Source: Dechloromonas sp.
Lineage (GTDB): Bacteria > Pseudomonadota > Gammaproteobacteria > Burkholderiales > Rhodocyclaceae
DNA length: 52,665 bases
Reading direction: 5' to 3'
Assembly: GCA_016790815.1 (NCBI GenBank)
Contig: JAEUOG010000008.1
Span: forward strand, 1-52,665
Below, in pieces: positions 7,813 to 16,278 of the stretch; position 1 is the first letter of the stretch, and every line of letters begins with the position of its first letter. Made by a program: the position numbers and the translations under genes. The notes under the pieces were generated by a model. It did not search any database. It had not been told where the DNA came from and saw nothing but the letters and a program-made list of their open reading frames with translations.

Positions 7813-8664
7813 ATGGACAGTGACAGTAAACCCGGTTTCATTGAACGACTGACTTCCCTGCTGCTGCGCGAACCTGAAGACCGCGCACAGTTGCTGGAAA
7901 TCCTGCACGGCGCCTACGAGCGCAACCTGATGGATGCCGATGCGCTGACCATCATCGAAGGCGCGCTGGCCGCCTCCGACACCCGCGTTACCGACGTGAT
8001 GATTCCCCGGGCCCAGATGGACGTCATCGACGTCGACGACCCGATGAGCGAGATTGTGCCCGTCGTCATCGAAGCCGCCCACTCGCGCTTTCCGGTGGTC
8101 GATGGCGACCGCGACAAGGTGCTCGGCATCCTGCTCGCCAAGGATCTGCTCCGCGTCCAGATCGAACCGGATTTCGACCTGCGCGACTGGCTGCGCCCGG
8201 CCGTCTTCATCCCCGAATCCAAGCGTCTCAACGTGCTGCTGCGTGAGTTCCGCGTCTCGCGCAACCACATGGCCATCGTCGTCAATGAATACGGCGGCGT
8301 CGCCGGGCTGGTCACTATCGAGGACGTGCTCGAGCAGATCGTCGGCGATATCGAGGACGAATACGACTTCGACGAAGCGCACGACAACATTCGCCTCGAC
8401 TCCACCGGCCGCTACCGCGTCAAGGCGCGCACCGAGATCGAAGACTTCAACGAAGCCTTCAAGACCACGTTTTCCGACGAGGAATTCGACACCGTCGGCG
8501 GCCTCGTCCTGCGCCACCTTGGCCGCGTGCCGAAGCGCAACGAAGTGATGGACATCGATGGCGTCCGATTCCAGGTGCTGCGCGCCGACAGCCGTCGTCT
8601 GTACACCCTGCTGGTGACGCCGGCCCCCAAACCCAAAGTCGGTGCTCAAGACCTTACTGGCTAA
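7813..8664 (+). CDS. corC: CorC/HlyC-family CBS-domain transporter accessory protein
   Basis: The protein has 283 residues. Two CBS domains (about residues 65-185) include VTDVMIPRAQMDVID and FRVSRNHMAIVVNEYGG. A C-terminal CorC/HlyC domain follows with FDTVGGLVLRHLGRVPK. There is no membrane domain, so this is the short soluble form linked to magnesium/cobalt efflux in enterobacteria. It sits between ybeY and lnt as in many proteobacteria, and its end overlaps the lnt start by 23 bases. Confidence 0.92.
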   Translation: MDSDSKPGFIERLTSLLLREPEDRAQLLEILHGAYERNLMDADALTIIEGALAASDTRVTDVMIPRAQMDVIDVDDPMSEIVPVVIEAAHSRFPVVDGDRDKVLGILLAKDLLRVQIEPDFDLRDWLRPAVFIPESKRLNVLLREFRVSRNHMAIVVNEYGGVAGLVTIEDVLEQIVGDIEDEYDFDEAHDNIRLDSTGRYRVKARTEIEDFNEAFKTTFSDEEFDTVGGLVLRHLGRVPKRNEVMDIDGVRFQVLRADSRRLYTLLVTPAPKPKVGAQDLTG

Positions 8665-10117
8665 ATCACGGGCTGCGCGCTATCCGATCGCCGCGACCAT
8701 CGGTGTCGTCGGCATCGGTTGCTTCGCCCCTTTCGGCCTGTTCTGGCTAGCACCACTGGTCTGGCTCGGCCTGTTCGTGCTGCTGCGCGAGGCCGACAGC
8801 CCCCGTCAGGGCCTGCTCACCGGGCTGGCCTTCGGCATGGGCTTCTTCATTACGGGCGTGTCGTGGGTCTATGTCAGCCTAACCGTCTTCGGCGGCATGC
8901 CGTGGTGGATGGCCGGGCCGGCCGCCTTCCTGTTCTGCACCGTCATGGCGCTGTTTCCGATGCTCGCCGGCTACGCTTTCAAGCGCTGGCAACCGGCGGA
9001 ACTCTGGCGGCAAGCCCTCCTCTTCGCCGCGCTGATTGCTGCGGTCGACTGGCTGAAAGGCTGGATTTTCACGGGCTTTCCGTGGCTCACCGTCGGCTAC
9101 TCGCAGGCGGCACCCAGCCCGCTGGCCGGCTTCGCACCGCTCCTTGGCGTGCATGGCCTGTCGCTGATCGTCGCCCTGAGCGGCGCCCTGCTCGCCCGCT
9201 GGCGCGTCGGCCTGCCCGTCCTCGCCGCGCTGGGCCTTGCCGGATTCGGCCTGCAGCAGGTGCCATGGACAACACCGGTCGGCGAGCCGATCAGCGTCGC
9301 GCTGGTCCAGGGCAACGTACCGCAGGAAATGAAATTCCGGCCGGAAGCCTTTTTCCGCACCCTCGACCTCTACCGCGAACTGATCACGCAAAACCCGGCG
9401 CAACTCACCGTGCTGCCGGAAACCGCCGTTCCGGTCTTCCTCGACCAGATTCCGCCCGACTACCTCGATGAACTCAAGGCCCTGGCCAGGCGCCAGAACG
9501 GCGACATCGTTTTCGGCACGCTGACCGGCTTCGGCGACAGCTATTTCAACAGCGCCGTCAGCATCGGCAGCTCCCCGTTGCAGGTCTACAGCAAGAATCA
9601 CCTGGTGCCCTTCGGCGAATTCATCCCGGCCGGCTTCGCCTGGTTCATGGCCTACGCCAACATCCCGATGTCCGCCTTCACGCGCGGCCCGGAAGTCCAG
9701 ACCCCGCTCGCCGTGGCCGGCCAGCACGTCGCGGCCAACATCTGCTACGAAGACGTCTTCGGCGAAGAGATCATCCGCGCCCTGCCGCAAGCCGGCATCC
9801 TGGCCAATCTCTCGAACACCGCCTGGTTCGGCCGGTCGCTGGCCCAACCGCAACATTTGCAGATTTCCCAGATGCGTGCCGCCGAAACAGGCCGCCCGAT
9901 GCTGCGCGCGACCAACACCGGCATGACGGCGATCATCGACGCCCAAGGCCATGTCGACGCCGTCTTGCCTGCCTTCGAGACCGGCGTGCTGAGAGGCACC
10001 GTGCAGGCTTATCAGGGCATGACGCCCTATGCCCGTTTCGGCAACTGGCTGGCGCTCGGGCTGATGGCCGGGCTGGCCATCATCGGGCTGTCCGGTAGCC
10101 GAGCGCGCGCGTATTAA
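8642..10117 (+). CDS. lnt: apolipoprotein N-acyltransferase
   Basis: The 491-residue inner-membrane enzyme adds the third acyl chain to lipoproteins. About six hydrophobic segments occupy residues 10-200, followed by a periplasmic nitrilase-fold domain. The catalytic triad is visible as Glu in VLPETAVPVF, Lys in YSKNHLVPFGEF and Cys in NICYEDVFGEE. It starts at a GTG inside corC. The LptE lipoprotein and the COG4315 lipoprotein in this window would be substrates of the pathway. Confidence 0.95.
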   Translation: MLKTLLAKSRAARYPIAATIGVVGIGCFAPFGLFWLAPLVWLGLFVLLREADSPRQGLLTGLAFGMGFFITGVSWVYVSLTVFGGMPWWMAGPAAFLFCTVMALFPMLAGYAFKRWQPAELWRQALLFAALIAAVDWLKGWIFTGFPWLTVGYSQAAPSPLAGFAPLLGVHGLSLIVALSGALLARWRVGLPVLAALGLAGFGLQQVPWTTPVGEPISVALVQGNVPQEMKFRPEAFFRTLDLYRELITQNPAQLTVLPETAVPVFLDQIPPDYLDELKALARRQNGDIVFGTLTGFGDSYFNSAVSIGSSPLQVYSKNHLVPFGEFIPAGFAWFMAYANIPMSAFTRGPEVQTPLAVAGQHVAANICYEDVFGEEIIRALPQAGILANLSNTAWFGRSLAQPQHLQISQMRAAETGRPMLRATNTGMTAIIDAQGHVDAVLPAFETGVLRGTVQAYQGMTPYARFGNWLALGLMAGLAIIGLSGSRARAY

Positions 10118-10139
10118 GCCCCCCTCTACGGTAGCGCGC

Positions 10140-11132
10140 TCAAACTGGTCGACGGCGACTTGCCACCAAACCAAGGAGAGCCAGGCACATTAGCGCCCAG
10201 CTCGCGGGTTCCGGCACGGCGGAAACGGCCAGTTGCGCCATCAGGGCGTGACCAGCCGTTGTCGGGTGGATGCCGTCCCAGAAAAAGTAGTCGCCGGCGC
10301 TGTTGGCAACGCAGTCCGCGCTGGCACCACACGCCGCCGAGGCGTTGCTCAGGCCGTAGTCGGCGGGCTTGGCGACGATGTCACGCAGGCCAGCGTAAGC
10401 GTCGAAGAAGACGATGTTTTTCAACACGCTGTCGGGCAAATTGGCATCGAGCGCATCGAGCAACGCCAGGTTCATGCCTGCCACGATGGCACTGGCGCCC
10501 GCCGAGACCGCCGGCCCCATGGTCGTGATGGCCGGCACCAGCCCAAGGTCGGTGATGTTCCAGAGCAGGAAATGCTCTGCCCCCCCGCCGGCCAGTCCAG
10601 CCAGCATGCTGATCACCCCTCCGACGTAGGCCGCCACGGCACTCTCGGCTTCCTGCACCTTGCCAGCCGCATACAGACTGACGACATCGCGTGCATCATT
10701 GCCGCCGCCTTCGATGACGTAGAGTGTGTTGGCGCTGATAGTGTTGGCCTGAAGGTACATGCTCATCTGCGTCTGCAGGCTGGGGACCTGGGCGTCGGAA
10801 CCGACGCGGGCGCCGCCGTAGGCATAGTTGTTTCCGCCGAGCAGGGATGGCGAGAGGCTCATACCCAACGCGCTGGCGAAATATTGAGTCCAGACCGGGC
10901 CGTTTGAATAGGTATTGGACGCGTAGGGCAGCGTCGGCACCAGCGGGCCGGCAAAGGGGGCTGCGGTGCGGGCGCCGCCAAAAGAAGCATCGGCGATGAT
11001 GGCGTTGTTGCCGCTATCGGCCAGGCTGTCGCCAAAAACGACCAGGTTGCTGTACGGCAACGCCCAAGCCGCTCCCGTCATTCCAGCAGCCAATACCCCG
11101 GCTGCCAACAAAGCTTTAAATTTTTTGATCAT
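10140..11132 (-). CDS. GDSL/SGNH-family hydrolase with PEP-CTERM anchor
   Basis: The protein has 330 residues. A signal peptide (LLAAGVLAAGMTGAAWA) precedes block I VVFGDSLADSGNN with the nucleophilic serine. GGGNDARD supplies the oxyanion-hole asparagine and DGIHPTTAGH the catalytic Asp/His pair. The C-terminus carries VPEPASWALMCLALLGLVAS plus arginines, the exosortase-processed PEP-CTERM tag. The family covers extracellular lipases and esterases; the substrate here is unknown. AAGGA lies before the ATG. It is convergent with lnt, and the exosortase is not in the window. Confidence 0.9.
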   Translation of the reverse strand: MIKKFKALLAAGVLAAGMTGAAWALPYSNLVVFGDSLADSGNNAIIADASFGGARTAAPFAGPLVPTLPYASNTYSNGPVWTQYFASALGMSLSPSLLGGNNYAYGGARVGSDAQVPSLQTQMSMYLQANTISANTLYVIEGGGNDARDVVSLYAAGKVQEAESAVAAYVGGVISMLAGLAGGGAEHFLLWNITDLGLVPAITTMGPAVSAGASAIVAGMNLALLDALDANLPDSVLKNIVFFDAYAGLRDIVAKPADYGLSNASAACGASADCVANSAGDYFFWDGIHPTTAGHALMAQLAVSAVPEPASWALMCLALLGLVASRRRPV

Positions 11133-11548
11133 TCAATTTTTCCTTGTCAATCAAGCCAACCCGAATTTCACGAAGACATACCCCGTGCCTAACGCTGGTC
11201 GCTTCCGCGCCGCTCGTTCCACCAACCCCCACATCCTACCGTGAGCGCAGCGGTGCTCCGCTACCCATTGGTCAATTTTTCGCAACAGACACGGCCACCC
11301 TCCTGCGCAAGGTTACTGATATTGCGACGCCGCCTTTCCCGGAGATGAACCTGAAATGCCCGTGAGTTCCGCCAGACCTCGTTATTCTCCGGGACCACCT
11401 TAGCCCATGCCGGATAGCAAACAGCAATGTCGGACCGGCTCACATCAACCCCAGCCGAAAAAGGTCGTGCATCGGGCGTGGAGTGAGCCGGGTTCCACAG
11501 GTAAAATCGTCCGCACCCATCAAAAACGCAACGATCCCGGAGACACCC
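11133..11548. other. intergenic stretch without a supportable gene
   Basis: These 416 bases separate two divergent genes. I see no convincing ORF, RNA fold or repeat. Open frames here lack ribosome-binding sites. A GGTAAAATC near 11500 could serve as a -10 for the downstream gene, but I find no matching -35. Confidence 0.4.
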
Positions 11549-12337
11549 ATGACCACCACAGAACCGCTCGTCCTGCGCACGGACCGCGCCGATGGACTGA
11601 CCACCCTGACGCTTAACCGCCCAGGCCAGTTCAACTCGTTGTCGAAGGACATGTTGACCGCGCTGCAAGCCGAGCTTGATGCCATCGCCGGCTCGAACGT
11701 TGTACGCGTTGTCGTCATCGCTGGGGCCGGCAAGGCCTTTTGCGCCGGCCATGACCTCAAGGAAATGCGCGGCAACCATAGCAAGGAATTCATGCAGGCG
11801 CTGTTCAAGCAGTGCGGCGAGCTGATGCTGAGCATCACGCAGATGCCGCAGCCGGTGATCGCCCGCGTGCATGGCATCGCCACGGCAGCCGGTTGCCAGC
11901 TGGTGTCGATGTGCGATCTGGCGGTGGCGGCAGATGTCGCCAAATTTGCCGTGTCTGGCATCAACGTCGGGCTGTTCTGCTCGACGCCGGCTGTCGGTCT
12001 GGCGCGCAATCTCGGGCGCAAGGCGGCGCTGGAAATGCTGCTCACCGGCGAGTTCATCGACGCCATGGAAGCCCGCGCCAAGGGGCTGGTCAATCGGGTT
12101 GTGCCGCTAGATGCGCTGGATGCCGAAATCGAGCGCCTGGCCGGCAACATCCTCGGCAAGAGCGCGGTCGCCATCCGCATGGGCAAGGGCATGTTCTACA
12201 AGCAGCTCGAAATGGGCCTGACCGATGCCTACGCCTACGCCGGCGAGGTGATGGCCTGCAACATGATGAGCGAAGATGCCGGCGAAGGCATTGATGCCTT
12301 CATGCAGAAGCGCAAGCCGGAATACAAGGGCTGCTGA
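11549..12337 (+). CDS. enoyl-CoA hydratase/isomerase-family protein, ECHDC3-like
   Basis: The 262-residue crotonase-fold protein has oxyanion-hole loops AFCAGHDLKEM and HGIATAAGCQLVSMCDLAVA. The segment that normally carries the catalytic glutamates reads VSGINVGLFCSTPAVGLAR and has neither. Classical hydration is therefore unlikely. The GHDLKEM block matches the ECHDC3 subgroup, whose reaction is unclear. The ATG at 11549 has GGAGA upstream; a longer reading from 11483 has no site. It stands alone, with the sialidase-like gene next on the same strand. Confidence 0.85.
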   Translation: MTTTEPLVLRTDRADGLTTLTLNRPGQFNSLSKDMLTALQAELDAIAGSNVVRVVVIAGAGKAFCAGHDLKEMRGNHSKEFMQALFKQCGELMLSITQMPQPVIARVHGIATAAGCQLVSMCDLAVAADVAKFAVSGINVGLFCSTPAVGLARNLGRKAALEMLLTGEFIDAMEARAKGLVNRVVPLDALDAEIERLAGNILGKSAVAIRMGKGMFYKQLEMGLTDAYAYAGEVMACNMMSEDAGEGIDAFMQKRKPEYKGC

Positions 12338-12374
12338 CCGGAGGTCCGGGCGAAGCGGGTTAGAATTCCGGCCC

Positions 12375-13478
12375 ATGCCGGTTCCTGCCCGCCCTCTCCT
12401 GTTGTTGCTGTTCATTGGCGCACTGGCCGGCGCTTTCTGGCGGGCGCCCAGCCCGGCCGCGCCGGCTTTTGCGCCGCCCCCGGCCGCCACGCCATCGACG
12501 CTGCCGGCGCTCTTCGTCAATGAAATGCTCTGGCGCGATGCCGGACTGGTCGCTGCCGCCCCCAACCTGACCGAATTGCCCGATGGCCGCATTGCCGCGG
12601 CCTGGCTGGCCGGGCCGGACGATGCCATGGCCGTCCATTTCAGCGTGCGCGATCGGGGCGGTTGGCGTAGCCCGGTCCGGGTCGCCACGCTCGAAACGAC
12701 CGCTGGCGGCACCTTTGCCCAGATCGGCCGGCTCGGCAATCCGGTTTTGCACGCCGAAGGCAGCTGGCTGCACCTTTGGTACGGCAGCAGCATGCTGGGC
12801 AGTTCGATCAATCACAGCGTATCGACCGATGGCGGCAAGAGCTGGACCAAGCCGGTGCGGCTGCAAACCTCGCCGTTCGCCAATTTCGGTGGCGCCGTGC
12901 GCACCGCGCCCGTAACGCTGGCCGACGGCGGACTGGGGCTGGCGATCAGCCACGATTTCATCGGCCAGCATGGGGAATGGCTGCGCCTGTCGCCAACCGG
13001 GCAGATTCTCGACAAGTTTCGCCTGCCCGCCGCGACCGGTGCGCTGCAACCTGCCGTGGCCACCCTCGATGAACAGCGGGCAATGGCCGTACTGCGCGAT
13101 GCAGGCCCGGCACCGGGTTCGGTTCGGGTAGCAACGACGGACAATGGCGGCCAGCGTTGGCAGGCGGGTGAAGCGCTCGCCGTGCCCAATCCGAATGCTT
13201 CCATCGCCCTGCTGCGTCTGAGGAGCGGCCGGCTGCTACTTGCCGGCAACCCGGCCAGCGGGCGTCAGGCCTTGCTGCTCTGGCTGTCGGCTGATCAGGG
13301 CAAAACCTGGCAGGAAACGCGTACCGTCGAAACCGCCCCCGATGGCGGCGCCGACTACGGTAACCCGTCCCTGCTGCTCGGCCGCGACGGACGCATCCAC
13401 CTCGCCTACGACTGGCGCCGGCAGGGCATCAAAGCCGTCACCTTCAGCGAAGCCTGGCTGGACGGGGCGCAGCCATGA
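12375..13478 (+). CDS. sialidase-like (BNR/Asp-box) exported protein
   Basis: The 367-residue protein has an N-terminal hydrophobic signal or anchor (LLLLLFIGALAGAFW). A six-bladed beta-propeller is inferred from Asp-box repeats such as STDGGKSWTKP, TTDNGGQRW and SADQGKTWQE. The family includes exo-sialidases and many non-sialidase carbohydrate-binding or hydrolytic proteins, so the substrate is not determined. The start at MPVPARP gives a proper signal peptide. The last codons overlap the next membrane protein (ATGA), so the pair is likely co-translated. Confidence 0.8.
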   Translation: MPVPARPLLLLLFIGALAGAFWRAPSPAAPAFAPPPAATPSTLPALFVNEMLWRDAGLVAAAPNLTELPDGRIAAAWLAGPDDAMAVHFSVRDRGGWRSPVRVATLETTAGGTFAQIGRLGNPVLHAEGSWLHLWYGSSMLGSSINHSVSTDGGKSWTKPVRLQTSPFANFGGAVRTAPVTLADGGLGLAISHDFIGQHGEWLRLSPTGQILDKFRLPAATGALQPAVATLDEQRAMAVLRDAGPAPGSVRVATTDNGGQRWQAGEALAVPNPNASIALLRLRSGRLLLAGNPASGRQALLLWLSADQGKTWQETRTVETAPDGGADYGNPSLLLGRDGRIHLAYDWRRQGIKAVTFSEAWLDGAQP

Positions 13479-14023
13479 ACTTCGTCGCCGGCTACGGTCT
13501 ACTCGCCCACGCGCTCATTTTCGGGGCGCTTACAGCCCTCATCCCCTTCGGCGAACTGCGTGCCCGTGTTGCCCTGGCGGCAACCACAATGGCTCTGATC
13601 GTCGGCATCGCACCCGGCATGCACGCCTTTTTCGGGACGCCATCGCTGACCCTGGTGTCACTGGCCGTGCTCCAGCTAGCCGATAAGACGCCATCGCCGC
13701 TGAGCTACCGCCCGGCACTTGGCCTGCTTGCCTTCGCCCTGCCGTTTTATGCGGCCTCGCTCGGACTGGGATCGTTCGATCCGTACGCCCTAGGCTATCA
13801 GCCCGCGCCGCTGCTGGCCGCCCTGCTGCCGCTTGGCCTGGCCCTGTGGTGGAAACGGCAGGATGTCTGGCTGGCCATTCTTGCCATCGACCTCGCCGGC
13901 TACGCCAGCGGATTCTTCGCCAACCTCTGGGATGTCCTGCTCGACCCGCTGCTGGTTCTGCTTGCGCTTATTGTCATTGTGCGCCAGCAGGTCATCCGCT
14001 TTATCGCGTCAAGGACTCGCTGA
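13475..14023 (+). CDS. integral membrane protein, 182 aa, paired with the sialidase-like gene
   Basis: Almost the whole chain is hydrophobic, with about five or six membrane segments (for example GYGLLAHALIFGALTALIPF and LLDPLLVLLALIVIV) and few charged residues. I do not recognise a named family. The four-base overlap with the sialidase-like gene suggests a functional pair. The 3' end overlaps the convergent two-receiver gene by 23 bases. Confidence 0.75.
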   Translation: MNFVAGYGLLAHALIFGALTALIPFGELRARVALAATTMALIVGIAPGMHAFFGTPSLTLVSLAVLQLADKTPSPLSYRPALGLLAFALPFYAASLGLGSFDPYALGYQPAPLLAALLPLGLALWWKRQDVWLAILAIDLAGYASGFFANLWDVLLDPLLVLLALIVIVRQQVIRFIASRTR

Positions 14024-14801
14024 TCAAGCGGCGGATGCTGCCGGCCTCGAAAGGCTTGTCGCAGATGGCCGAAACGCCTGCCCGCTCGACGGCGGCCAGA
14101 CGGCCCATGTTCTGTTCGCTGGTCACCATGAGCACCGGCACCTCGGCCTGCCAGCTTTGCGTGCGGATGTACTCGGTCAGCTCGCGACCATCCATTTCCG
14201 GCATGTTGTAGTCGGTAATGACGAGATCGACCATGGCCTGTTCGAGCAAGGCCACGGCCTCCTTGCCATTGACCGCCTCGGTAACACGCTCGATGCCCAG
14301 TTCGGTGAGCAGGCGGCGCAAATGGCGGCGCGACGACAGACTGTCATCAACGAGCAGGACGCGCAGGTTTTCGATTTCAGCAACGTCGAGGTCTTCCGGC
14401 GGGTTGAGGTAGTCGGCTGCGGCATAGAGCGCGCGCGACAACTGCTGTTCGTTGAACGGCTTGGCGACAATGCTGCAGGCGCCGGACTGGCGCACCGGCT
14501 CCAGCACCTGCGGCCGGGTTTCGCTGGAAACCAGGATGAAGGGAACGGTTTCGAAATCCGGATTGGCGCGCATGGCGGCGACCAGTTCGGTGCCGGCCTG
14601 ATCGGGCAGGTAGAGGCTGCTGATCACGATGACGTTGGTGCTTTCGGCCTTGAGCAGAGCCATGGCGGCACTTGCCTTGGCGACCGTGGTGACCTTGCGG
14701 ACGCCCTGGTGTTCCAGCATGCGCGTAACCAGATGCGCCTGCATGTGTGACGGCTCGACGAGAATGATGGCGAGGTCAGCCAGCGAAGTTGTCAGTGACA
14801 T
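14001..14801 (-). CDS. response regulator with two receiver domains
   Basis: The 266 residues form two CheY-like domains and no output domain. The second (about 145-265) is complete: LLVDDSLSSRR acidic pocket, phospho-acceptor Asp in DLVITDYNMPEMDG, and CDKPF lysine. In the first (about 10-130) the acceptor position reads NVIVISSLYLPDQAG, so the Asp is replaced, although the KPF lysine is kept. The first domain is probably a pseudo-receiver for dimerisation or binding. No kinase lies next to it; the hybrid kinase at 17331 is the closest. Confidence 0.88.
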   Translation of the reverse strand: MSLTTSLADLAIILVEPSHMQAHLVTRMLEHQGVRKVTTVAKASAAMALLKAESTNVIVISSLYLPDQAGTELVAAMRANPDFETVPFILVSSETRPQVLEPVRQSGACSIVAKPFNEQQLSRALYAAADYLNPPEDLDVAEIENLRVLLVDDSLSSRRHLRRLLTELGIERVTEAVNGKEAVALLEQAMVDLVITDYNMPEMDGRELTEYIRTQSWQAEVPVLMVTSEQNMGRLAAVERAGVSAICDKPFEAGSIRRLISESLTR

Positions 14802-14878
14802 GCGATCACTCCGGAACCAAGGGGAATGACCTCACTATAGCAGCGAGCGGGCGGCCGGTGGACCACCCGCTCCAGGCT

Positions 14879-15433
14879 TTATCCGCGCAGGCGAGCGGCG
14901 ATTTCAGCGACGCGCTGGCCGTAGCGCTTGGCGGTATCGAGATCACCGGCCGGAATTTCGTCGACGCCGGCATCGGACGGCGAACGGACGAGCAGGCCGA
15001 CCGAGCCGCCCAGATGGTTCACATCGGCGTGCGTGGCGGCCTTTGTGTTGGACGGCAGCATGCCGAGGCTGACCCAGATGCCGCCATGCTGCGAGGCCAG
15101 CGTCTGCAGCTGGATCATGGTCGCCCCCTTGTCGCCGACCGGGCTGGCGCTGTTGGTGAAGCCGCCGAAGACCTTGTCCTGCCAGGCACGGGAATACCAG
15201 GGTTTGGACGAAGCGTCGGCAAATTTTTTGAACTGCCAGCTCGGGCCGCCCATGTAGGTCGGCGTGCCGAAGATGATGGCGTCGGCCGCGGCCAGCTTTT
15301 CCCAGCCGCCTTCGGGCAAGTTGCCTTCGGTATCGATGGCCAGCAGCTCGGCGCCGGCGCCTTCAGCAACATGCTCGGCAACGCGCTTGGTATGGCCGTA
15401 GCCGGAGTGATAAACGACGATGGTTTTGCTCAT
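14879..15433 (-). CDS. flavodoxin-family NAD(P)H:quinone oxidoreductase-like protein
   Basis: The 184-residue flavodoxin fold has the FMN phosphate loop HSGYGHTKRVAEHV near residue 10, the isoalloxazine-contacting GTPTYMGGPSWQFKKF near 60, and GGSVGLLVRSPS. It resembles the WrbA/NADPH-dependent FMN reductase group that makes two-electron quinone reductions. It follows the pirin-like gene by 33 bases on the same strand with GGAAATC as ribosome-binding site, so the two form an operon probably controlled by the divergent LysR regulator. Confidence 0.87.
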   Translation of the reverse strand: MSKTIVVYHSGYGHTKRVAEHVAEGAGAELLAIDTEGNLPEGGWEKLAAADAIIFGTPTYMGGPSWQFKKFADASSKPWYSRAWQDKVFGGFTNSASPVGDKGATMIQLQTLASQHGGIWVSLGMLPSNTKAATHADVNHLGGSVGLLVRSPSDAGVDEIPAGDLDTAKRYGQRVAEIAARLRG

Positions 15434-15466
15434 GGTGATTTCCTTTGATAAACGATTGGGGTGGGT

Positions 15467-16174
15467 TCAGGCGACAGGCGGCAGGTCGAAAAGCAGGAAC
15501 TCCGCTTCCTCACTTGCCAAAAAAGTGAGATCGGTTTCGTCGGCAATCTTCACGCCGTCGCCGGCACCGACGTTTTTGCCATTTATTTCCAGTTGACCGT
15601 AGATAACTTGCACGTAGCCCAGGCGGCCCCTTTGCAGGCGATATTCGATACTTTCGCCCGGTGCAACGACGGTGGCCCACAGGCGTGCATCCTGGCCGAT
15701 GGTCGTGCTGCCGTCGGCACCGTCCGGCGACGCGACCAGCCGCCAGCGGCCGCGCATCTCGTCGAGGGGCAAGTCCTGTTGCTCGTAGCTGGCCGGCGTG
15801 CCGCGCTGTGCCGGCTCGATCCAGATTTGCAGCAGGTGCGTTTCTTCGTCAGCTGACGGGTTGAACTCGCTATGCAGGATGCCCTTGCCGGCGGTCATGC
15901 GCTGCACTTCGCCGCGCCGGATGACACCGCCGCTCCCCAGGCTGTCCTTGTGCTCGAGGGCGCCGGACAGGATGTAGGTGACGATTTCCATGTCGCGATG
16001 ACCATGCCGGCCGAAGCCGGTGCCCGGCGCAACGCGGTCCTCGTTGATGACGCGCAGGGCGCCCCAGCCCATTTCGGCCGGATCATAGTAATCGGCAAAG
16101 GAAAAGCTGTGCCTGGCGCGCAGCCAGCCATGATCGGCGTAACCGCGTTCAGCAGAGGGGCGAAGCTGGATCAT
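15467..16174 (-). CDS. pirin-like bicupin (YhaK type)
   Basis: The 235-residue double-cupin protein has RHGHRDMEIVTYILSG and ILHSEFNPSADEETHLLQIW, the metal-site histidines and glutamate of pirins in cupin 1. The C-terminal cupin is degenerate. Some pirins oxidise quercetin and others act in redox sensing. AAGGAGA precedes the chosen ATG at 16174; an upstream ATG at 16198 lacks a site. It is divergent from a LysR gene, the same arrangement as yhaJ-yhaK in Escherichia coli. Confidence 0.9.
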   Translation of the reverse strand: MIQLRPSAERGYADHGWLRARHSFSFADYYDPAEMGWGALRVINEDRVAPGTGFGRHGHRDMEIVTYILSGALEHKDSLGSGGVIRRGEVQRMTAGKGILHSEFNPSADEETHLLQIWIEPAQRGTPASYEQQDLPLDEMRGRWRLVASPDGADGSTTIGQDARLWATVVAPGESIEYRLQRGRLGYVQVIYGQLEINGKNVGAGDGVKIADETDLTFLASEEAEFLLFDLPPVA

Positions 16175-16216
16175 GTGATCTCCTTGTGAATTATTCATAA
16201 CGATTGGTCATCATGA

Positions 16217-16241
16217 TATTTATAGCGTTCAACAATAAATA
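16217..16241. promoter_or_regulatory. LysR-type T-N11-A operator candidate
   Basis: TATTTAT and ATAAATA form perfect 7-base arms around an 11-base spacer, the classic LysR box geometry. It lies between the divergent pirin-like and LysR genes. Confidence 0.55.
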
Positions 16242-16278
16242 GAGAATAATTTAGAGCCTGTCGTTTAATATTTTTCAC

